Shown here: positions 51,213 through 56,308 of the stretch, piece by piece
Position numbering within the stretch: the stretch's first letter is position 1
Layout: each line of letters begins with the position of its first letter
Origin: Acidobacteriota bacterium
Lineage (GTDB): Bacteria; Acidobacteriota; Terriglobia; Terriglobales; Acidobacteriaceae
DNA length: 56,308 nucleotides
Assembly: GCA_021791875.1 (NCBI GenBank)
Contig: JAJYVU010000017.1
Location: forward strand, 1 to 56,308
Direction of reading: 5' to 3'
Notes under the pieces: generated by a model
The model's database searches: none
Seen by the model: only the letters and a program-made list of their open reading frames with translations
Told to the model about the DNA's origin: nothing
Program-made: the position numbers and the translations under genes

Positions 51213-52315
51213 GTGAAAGCGGACAAATTCCAACGAGTACTGCGACAGTAAATCCGCCTGTCGACATGCGCTGGGGATCCGGAGCTTCGGTGCGGGACAG
51301 GCTCTTCGCCGAAGGGAGCCGCTTCAACTTCTATCAGGCTGTGCGCGTCCTTACACTGCTCGATGATACCGGCAAGGAAAGAGCCTACCCGGAATTGCCG
51401 GTGCACTTTCGCGCGTCCATGAGCTTTGACTTCCCGGCGGGCGACCTTGCGGAGATGACGCTTCCGGACGGAGATGGTCTTCCGACCATGATCGTGCATT
51501 TTCTAGGTTTGGCCGGGGCACATGGGCCTTTGCCGGCAACTTATGCCGAGTCCCTGTTGCGGCCGCGGACCAGCGCGCTGCGTGATTTTCTGGATATTTT
51601 TCATCATCGCCTGATTCTGCTGCTGTACCGCATCCATCAGATGCATCATCCCGTGTTGACTTCAGGATCGCCGGACGAGAGTCTGATGGCGCAACACCTC
51701 TATGCCATTGTCGGTCTCGGCCGGGATGATACGTCGGCGCTTCGTAAAGGGCTATCATCTGTTCCCGACCGGGCATTGCTCAACTACACGGGACTGCTGG
51801 CGCAGCACCCACACTCAGCGAATGGATTGCAGAGACTACTGTCCGACTACTTCGGCGTTGAAGTTTCCGTGGATGAGTTTCTTGGAGGTTGGCTTGACCT
51901 GGCTGAGGATCAATGGACCTGCATTGGCGAAGAAAGTGGGCGCAATCAGGCATTGGGCGATGGGGCGCTGCTGGGACGGCGGGTGTGGGATGAGCATGTG
52001 GGTGTGAAGATCAGCATTGGACCGATGGATCTGAAGACTTTTGAAGGTTTCTTGCCCCATCGCCCTGCCTACAGGCCGCTGTGCCAACTGACGCGTTTCT
52101 ATCTGGGAAGCGAGGTTAACTTCTGGTTTCAACTATTGCTCCGTTCCGACCAGATACCCGAAGTTGTTGCATCTTCCGCAGAACGTGAAGACTCGACGGT
52201 TCGCCGGGCAGAGCTCGGTCGTATTTTCTGGCTGGAGTCGGGTGGTTCTGGCAAACAGGCCGTGCGTGCTTCAGTGGCCGGCAGCGTCATGGTTGCGGGA
52301 GATTTAGAGCTATGA
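51209..52315 (+). CDS. tssG: T6SS baseplate protein TssG (VasB/ImpH)
   Basis: This is a 368-residue protein starting at the ATG that overlaps the tssF stop as ATGA, with AGGA upstream. Diagnostic text: FNFYQAVRVLTLL, PVHFRASMSFDFPAGDL, VHFLGLAGAHGPLPATYAESLL, LRDFLDIFHHRLILLLYR and LLSDYFGVEVSVDEFLGGWLDL. The C-terminal part (LGRRVWDEHVGVKISIGPM) is complete. TssG bridges TssF dimers and TssK in the baseplate wedge. It overlaps vgrG by 4 bp (ATGA), so tssF-tssG-vgrG are translationally coupled. Confidence 0.94.
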   Translation: MSESGQIPTSTATVNPPVDMRWGSGASVRDRLFAEGSRFNFYQAVRVLTLLDDTGKERAYPELPVHFRASMSFDFPAGDLAEMTLPDGDGLPTMIVHFLGLAGAHGPLPATYAESLLRPRTSALRDFLDIFHHRLILLLYRIHQMHHPVLTSGSPDESLMAQHLYAIVGLGRDDTSALRKGLSSVPDRALLNYTGLLAQHPHSANGLQRLLSDYFGVEVSVDEFLGGWLDLAEDQWTCIGEESGRNQALGDGALLGRRVWDEHVGVKISIGPMDLKTFEGFLPHRPAYRPLCQLTRFYLGSEVNFWFQLLLRSDQIPEVVASSAEREDSTVRRAELGRIFWLESGGSGKQAVRASVAGSVMVAGDLEL

Positions 52316-54177
52316 CGGAGTATATCCAGACTTCGCTGCCTGTCCGTATTACTACGCCGCTTGGGGACAACAAATTGCTGGTCCGGAGCTACCATGGCGA
52401 GGAAGGTATCTCCGAGCTATTCCGTTACGATCTGGAGCTGTACTCCACCGATCCGGAACTCGACTTTTCCAAGATTGTTGGACAGGCTGTTTCGCTGCAG
52501 ATTGAACTCTCAATCGGGGATTTTCAATATGTGAACGGGATTGTGGCGCGCTTTACCCAGGGAGGACGGGACGACCTGTTTACGACTTATTTTGCGGAAC
52601 TGAGGCCCTGGTTCTGGATGCTAACGATGTGCGCGGACTGTCGGATATTCCAGAACAAGACCAGTCTGGAAATCGTGAAGCAGATCTTTCAGGACCAGGG
52701 ATTCAGCGATTTCTCCGATAAGACGACCGCGACACTTACTCCTCGCGAGTATTGCGTGCAATACCGTGAGACAGCATTTGCATTTGTCAGCAGGTTGCTG
52801 GAGGAAGAGGGCATTGCATACTACTTCCAGCATGACGCATCGAAGCACACGTTGGTACTGGTAGACGATAGCAATTCCTGGGGGACCTGCCCTGGGCTGA
52901 CATCCGCGCGTTTCGTGGGCGGAGAGCCGAAGTACGATGCAGACGACATGGTTTTGGATTGCATGCTCGACCAATCCGTCACATCGGATGAATACAAGGC
53001 CGACGATTATAACTTCACCATTCCGTCCACCCAGTTACTGGCGACGGCGAGCGGTAGTGAAACAGCTCGTTCCATCTATGACTATCCCGGCATCTACGCC
53101 ACGCAAAGCGATGGGGAGAAGATCGTGAGCCGGCGACTGGCAATGCTTCAGACTGAGGCGAAGATTCTGCGCGGCTCCACACAATGCCGCTCATTTCACG
53201 CGGGCTCCAAATTCACATTGGCTAATCATTTCCGTTCCGATCTGAATGCCGGCTATGTGCTGCGTAATTTGTCCATCCACGGCACGCAGGACGTGTACCG
53301 AAATTCGTTTGCGGCATTTCCCGCGGGCACGATTTTTCGCCCACCGATAAAGACACCCCGTCCTGCCATCGCCGGCACTCAGACTGCGACAGTAGTGGGC
53401 AAATCCGGCGAGGAGATATGGACCGATGCTTACGGACGGGTTGTGGTGCAGTTCCATTGGGATCAACTTGGGCAAAGCGACGAGAAGAGTTCCTGCTGGG
53501 TGCGGGTGGCACAGGGTTGGGCGGGGAATCTGTGGGGCAGCATCTTCATTCCGCGCATCGGGCAAGAGGTAGTGGTGAGCTTTCTCGAAGGTAACCCCGA
53601 TCGACCCTTGATTACCGGCTGTGTGTACAACGCTCAGCAGCAAGTGCCCTATACATTGCCGGACGAGCAGACGAAGAGCACGATTAAAACCAACTCTTCG
53701 ACAGGGGGCTCTGGATTCAACGAAATTCGGTTGGAAGACAAGGCGGGATCCGAAGAGCTTTTTATGCAGGCTCAGAAAGACATGACCGTGATGGTTCTGA
53801 ATAACGAGACCTTTACGGTGAAGGGAACTCGCACGTTGGATGTGACTGGGAATGAGACACACACGAACAAGGCGGATTACAGTTCGACAGTTTCAGGCAA
53901 CTTCACCCTGAAGGTGGATGGAAACCTCACGATTGAGGCGGGAGGTTCGGTGAGTATCAAATCCGGGACTGACTTTAAGAACACAGCTGGAACATCACTC
54001 ACGAATAAGTCGGGGACGGATTTAACGAACGATGCCGGAACTTCCCTGACGAACAAGGCCGCGACGGACATGACAAATGATGCGGGAGTCAGTCTTACCA
54101 ACAAAGCGGCGGCCTCGCAAACGGTAGACGGGGGCGGCATGTTGACGGTTAAAGGCGGGATGGTAAAGATCAACTGA
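52312..54177 (+). CDS. vgrG: T6SS spike protein VgrG (TssI) with octapeptide-repeat tail
   Basis: This is a 621-residue protein. The gp27-like hub shows LVRSYHGEEGISELFRYDLELYS and ADCRIFQNKTSLEIVKQIF. The OB-fold/gp5-like neck shows GEEIWTDAYGRVVVQFHWD, SCWVRVAQGWAGNLWG, IPRIGQEVVVSFLEGNPDRP. A spike beta-helix follows (NNETFTVKGTRTLDVTGNETH). Residues 551-606 are seven octads such as SGTDLTND and AGTSLTNK, then GGGMLTVKGGMVKIN. No large C-terminal effector domain is fused. VgrG trimers cap the Hcp tube and receive a PAAR-type tip, which the next gene probably supplies. Confidence 0.96.
   Translation: MTEYIQTSLPVRITTPLGDNKLLVRSYHGEEGISELFRYDLELYSTDPELDFSKIVGQAVSLQIELSIGDFQYVNGIVARFTQGGRDDLFTTYFAELRPWFWMLTMCADCRIFQNKTSLEIVKQIFQDQGFSDFSDKTTATLTPREYCVQYRETAFAFVSRLLEEEGIAYYFQHDASKHTLVLVDDSNSWGTCPGLTSARFVGGEPKYDADDMVLDCMLDQSVTSDEYKADDYNFTIPSTQLLATASGSETARSIYDYPGIYATQSDGEKIVSRRLAMLQTEAKILRGSTQCRSFHAGSKFTLANHFRSDLNAGYVLRNLSIHGTQDVYRNSFAAFPAGTIFRPPIKTPRPAIAGTQTATVVGKSGEEIWTDAYGRVVVQFHWDQLGQSDEKSSCWVRVAQGWAGNLWGSIFIPRIGQEVVVSFLEGNPDRPLITGCVYNAQQQVPYTLPDEQTKSTIKTNSSTGGSGFNEIRLEDKAGSEELFMQAQKDMTVMVLNNETFTVKGTRTLDVTGNETHTNKADYSSTVSGNFTLKVDGNLTIEAGGSVSIKSGTDFKNTAGTSLTNKSGTDLTNDAGTSLTNKAATDMTNDAGVSLTNKAAASQTVDGGGMLTVKGGMVKIN
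53962..54129 (+). repeat. Seven 8-codon repeats in vgrG
   Basis: The units read SGTDFKNT, AGTSLTNK, SGTDLTND, AGTSLTNK, AATDMTND, AGVSLTNK, AAASQTVD. Odd and even units alternate (T-D and T-S types), implying a 16-residue (48-bp) super-repeat. In a trimeric beta-helix each unit would add one rung to the spike needle. Confidence 0.85.
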
Positions 54178-54240
54178 CTTGGGCATTTTATGCATGGAGA
54201 TCCGAGCTTCGCCGCGAGGATCGCAGAAAGGAGCAACAGG

Positions 54241-54627
54241 ATGGGCATGCAGGTTTGTATGGGGGCTACCATGATGTGCAGCTTCGGCGTGGCTCCCTCG
54301 ACGCTTGTGGTGCTGCCAGAGAATCGCACGCTGACCGGAACGCCAGCCGCCACAATTATGGACAATAAACCAATTGTGAATATTCCGCCGTTCGGGATGT
54401 GTTCTTCATTGGCCAACCCAACAGTGGCTTCGGCGACAGCAGCGGCGCTCGGCGTTTTAACGCCGATGCCCTGTGTGCCGGTGACCGCAGCGCCCTGGGT
54501 GCCGGGGTCGCCAACGGTGCTGATTGGAAATATGCCCGCGTTGAACTCCGATTCAAAACTGATGTGCAACTGGGGCGGAGTGATCCAGATTAGTGTTCCA
54601 GGCCAGACTACGGTGCAAATTCCATGA
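54241..54627 (+). CDS. PAAR-like protein of the DUF4280 family
   Basis: The protein is 128 residues from the ATG at 54241, preceded by AAAGGAG 7 nt away; an open frame from 54190 exists but lacks a site. It begins MGMQVCMGATMMCSFGVAPS, the DUF4280 signature, and contains ATIMDNKPIVNIPPFGMC, TPMPCVPVTAAPWVPG and SPTVLIGNMPAL, a string of short beta-hairpins with conserved Cys/Pro as in PAAR tips. DUF4280 proteins are regarded as PAAR-like spike-tip proteins. Placed right after vgrG, it probably sharpens the VgrG needle. It overlaps the SPOR gene by 4 bp (ATGA). Confidence 0.88.
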   Translation: MGMQVCMGATMMCSFGVAPSTLVVLPENRTLTGTPAATIMDNKPIVNIPPFGMCSSLANPTVASATAAALGVLTPMPCVPVTAAPWVPGSPTVLIGNMPALNSDSKLMCNWGGVIQISVPGQTTVQIP

Positions 54628-55400
54628 GCAAACCAATGACAATTACCATCAGTCGAAAACATGCAGCGGGAGTTGTAACTTGCCTCGCCGGCGCCGCGCT
54701 ATTGCTGTTTTTCGCAGGCTCGCTCACGGGCATGCTGTATTCGATGAGTCAGTTTTCTTCGGTTGAGCAGGCACAGCTTGCGTCGTCTGCCCAGCATACG
54801 AAGCCTGGGTCTTTCGCAAAGAAGGTAGCTTTAGCAAAGGGTGCGGCTCCCGTGTCCTCCGCAGGGCAACCTCCGGCAAACGCGAATGCTGCTGGTGGCG
54901 CTTCCGATACATCCGCGCCAGCGCAAACCGCGACGGCGAAACCTGCTCCCGGGGTTCCTGAGGGATTGCCGACAGCGAGCTTCAACTCCGCAGATCCAAA
55001 TGGCGCTGGCTCTCTTGCGCAGGCCGCTACCTCGGCGCCCGGTGCGAGCCAGGCGTCGCAAGCTGCCTCAACGACACAGGCAACGCAAGCAGCTGAGACC
55101 GGCGGAAGCGGCAACGCTTCAGGAGCCGGCGCAGGCGCCGATGTTGTTTCGGCATCCTATGCGATTCCGTTGGAGGTGCAGGTGGGATCTTTTCGTTTGA
55201 AGGCCCATGCTGCCGCACTGACACAATCGCTCAAGAGTTTAGGTTACAGTCCTTCTACCAGCCTCTTTACGGATGCAGAAGGGCGTGTCTGGTATGTGGT
55301 GAGATTAGGGCCGTATACCCGCTGGGACGAAGCCACTCGGATGGCCACGCAAGTCTCGCTTGCGGAAAATGTTTCGCCAATGATTGGGCCGATGCAGTGA
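54624..55400 (+). CDS. SPOR-domain membrane protein in T6SS operon
   Basis: This is a 258-residue protein. One N-terminal helix at ~16-37 (VVTCLAGAALLLFFAGSLTGML) anchors it in the inner membrane with a short cytoplasmic start. Residues ~45-175 are a low-complexity Ala/Ser/Thr/Gln/Pro/Gly linker long enough to cross part of the periplasm. Residues ~180-258 are a SPOR domain (IPLEVQVGSFRLKAHAAALTQSLKSLG, VWYVVRLGPYTRWDEA). SPOR domains bind peptidoglycan strands stripped of stem peptides. It is coupled to the DUF4280 gene by ATGA overlap and ends the T6SS operon. Since TssL here has no OmpA-like domain, this protein may supply the cell-wall anchor; that is inference. Confidence 0.9.
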   Translation: MSKPMTITISRKHAAGVVTCLAGAALLLFFAGSLTGMLYSMSQFSSVEQAQLASSAQHTKPGSFAKKVALAKGAAPVSSAGQPPANANAAGGASDTSAPAQTATAKPAPGVPEGLPTASFNSADPNGAGSLAQAATSAPGASQASQAASTTQATQAAETGGSGNASGAGAGADVVSASYAIPLEVQVGSFRLKAHAAALTQSLKSLGYSPSTSLFTDAEGRVWYVVRLGPYTRWDEATRMATQVSLAENVSPMIGPMQ

Positions 55401-55550
55401 GGGGGCTGGAGGTGACCTGCTCAATGTTCATACGGCTACTCGGGAGGTCAATCGCGCCTGATTTTTAGGTTTAGGATGCGCTGAGTTCTGCGGCAAGACA
55501 TTGTGGACACCAAGTGCAACGCCTGCAAACCTAGCGTTATTCGAGCATGT

Positions 55551-56120
55551 CTAAAGGGGTGGTGCGATACTCGTTGACGCCATCCGCCCGAGTCGATCCG
55601 CTTCGGCTTCCAACATTTGGTCCTGAACGACGGCGACTCCGCTGCCAAACGGGTTGGGAACGCGTCCGGCGCGCTGTTGCACCACATGAGCCAGTTCGTG
55701 ACCGAGGAGAAACTGGCCGTGCGGGGTATGCGGATTGTATTGCCCGGGTGCAAAGTGAATGTCGGACCCCCAGGTGAAGGCGATCGCGCCGATCGCTGAA
55801 GCTTCCGGTCCGACGTGAATGCGCACATCTGAGAAGTTCGCACCCAGCGCGGCTTCCATCTTTGCCTGCACATCCCGGGGAAGAGGCCATCCGCCAAATT
55901 TTGGTCTGAGGTCGACCTGGAAGGCATCGACTCCCGGCCGATGATTGATCGCAGGCTTTCTTTGCACTGTACCGGGGTGGACAGCAGCAAATGAAAATGG
56001 CCTGGCCTGAAACATTCCCTGGACCACCCGACCGCGCGGGCCAGCCGGTTGAAGCACAGGACGCGGCGCCGCGACAGCCACGGACTGCTGTAACGGGCGA
56101 TATGGTTCAGGAGCTTTCAC
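55551..56120 (-). CDS. Minimal DUF4157 protein (HELAH metallopeptidase-like)
   Basis: This is a 189-residue protein. The N-terminal ~60 residues are Pro/Gln-rich with EPYRPLQQ, RVVQGMFQARP and GTVQRKPA. Residues ~80-155 form the DUF4157 domain: LPRDVQAKMEAALGANFSDVRIHVG, FTWGSDIHFAPGQYNP, LLGHELAHVVQQRAG. HELAH (141-145) is a zinc-type motif and the Glu of MLEAEADRLG would be a third ligand. In family members DUF4157 often precedes a toxin; here nothing follows but ~30 residues, so it is a stand-alone domain. The YRP and VQAK/VQRK words resemble the PPVYRP-repeat protein at the other end of the locus. The gene is opposite in direction to the T6SS operon. The last 188 bp of the window upstream hold no gene I can support. 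Confidence 0.85.
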   Translation of the reverse strand: MKAPEPYRPLQQSVAVAAPRPVLQPAGPRGRVVQGMFQARPFSFAAVHPGTVQRKPAINHRPGVDAFQVDLRPKFGGWPLPRDVQAKMEAALGANFSDVRIHVGPEASAIGAIAFTWGSDIHFAPGQYNPHTPHGQFLLGHELAHVVQQRAGRVPNPFGSGVAVVQDQMLEAEADRLGRMASTSIAPPL

Positions 56121-56308
56121 GCGATAAGTTTACTCCTGTTCGACGAGAATGAGGAGACGAATTCGTCGATCGTGAAAGAGGCATTTTCCTGGCGGGTTCT
56201 ATAAAAGGGGATGTCAAGAAAAAACACTTCGCCTGATCCGCCCGGGGAAGATATTTTTCTGACATCCAGCCCCTGTTGGCGGCTGCAATACTGTTCGCCG
56301 AAGCATGG

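Overview
The window looks like a chromosomal segment of an acidobacterium, probably of the Acidobacteriaceae/Terriglobia group. This is inferred from gene content: a TPR/FG-GAP/ASPIC-UnbV protein, a secreted S53 (kumamolisin-type) peptidase with Ig-like tails, a large set of secreted plant-polysaccharide hydrolases, and a type VI secretion locus without the usual proteobacterial accessory genes. No rRNA, tRNA, CRISPR array or insertion sequence was found.

Left part (1-11.9 kb): the 3' end of a GH31 glycosidase converges on a tightly packed minus-strand run. In order of transcription this run encodes a TPR/FG-GAP/UnbV exported protein, an amidase, a UDP-HexNAc 4,6-dehydratase, a NeuC/LegG-like hydrolysing 2-epimerase and a DegT-type aminotransferase. 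The last three are the core steps of a bacillosamine/legionaminic-acid-like sugar pathway. Next comes a marR - VOC dioxygenase/glyoxalase-like - universal stress protein operon.

Middle part (11.9-32.1 kb) is a carbohydrate utilisation island. A GH106 alpha-L-rhamnosidase and a GH105 unsaturated rhamnogalacturonyl hydrolase are divergent. They lie beside minus-strand genes lutA-lutB-lutC-rhaI-rhaEW-rhaB. Read together, these genes release L-rhamnose from rhamnogalacturonan and isomerise it. They then phosphorylate and cleave it to DHAP and lactaldehyde, oxidise lactaldehyde to L-lactate, and oxidise lactate to pyruvate. Then come an S53 peptidase with its own terminator, argG, a GH42-like beta-galactosidase and an exported protein of unknown function.

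Right part (32.1-56.3 kb) is a type VI secretion (T6SS) locus. All plus-strand: tssK-tssL-tssM-tssA, then tssB-tssC-hcp-tssE-tssF-tssG-vgrG-PAAR-like (DUF4280)-SPOR protein. Upstream are a small Sel1-like protein coupled to a membrane-bound J-domain protein, and a divergent TssJ-like lipoprotein. No ClpV/TssH is in the window. The locus is bracketed by three small proteins that share proline-rich YRP and QAK/QRK sequence words. One has six PPVYRP-type repeats followed by an unrecognised C-terminal domain. One, divergent from it, has a W-S-N-G-S-G-N-Y-R-P motif and a C-terminal VQAK tail. One is a minimal DUF4157 (HELAH) protein at the right end. They look like a family of cargo or effector proteins and are the best candidates here for undescribed biology.

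Control features read by eye include a perfect TGTGA-N6-TCACA site, two good sigma70-like promoters (GH106 and rhaI), one clear intrinsic terminator, a MarR-operon palindrome, a dyad inside an elongated promoter spacer before tssK, hairpins abutting the tssC ribosome binding site, and a 120-bp palindromic element with 17-bp inverted ends between tssE and tssF.
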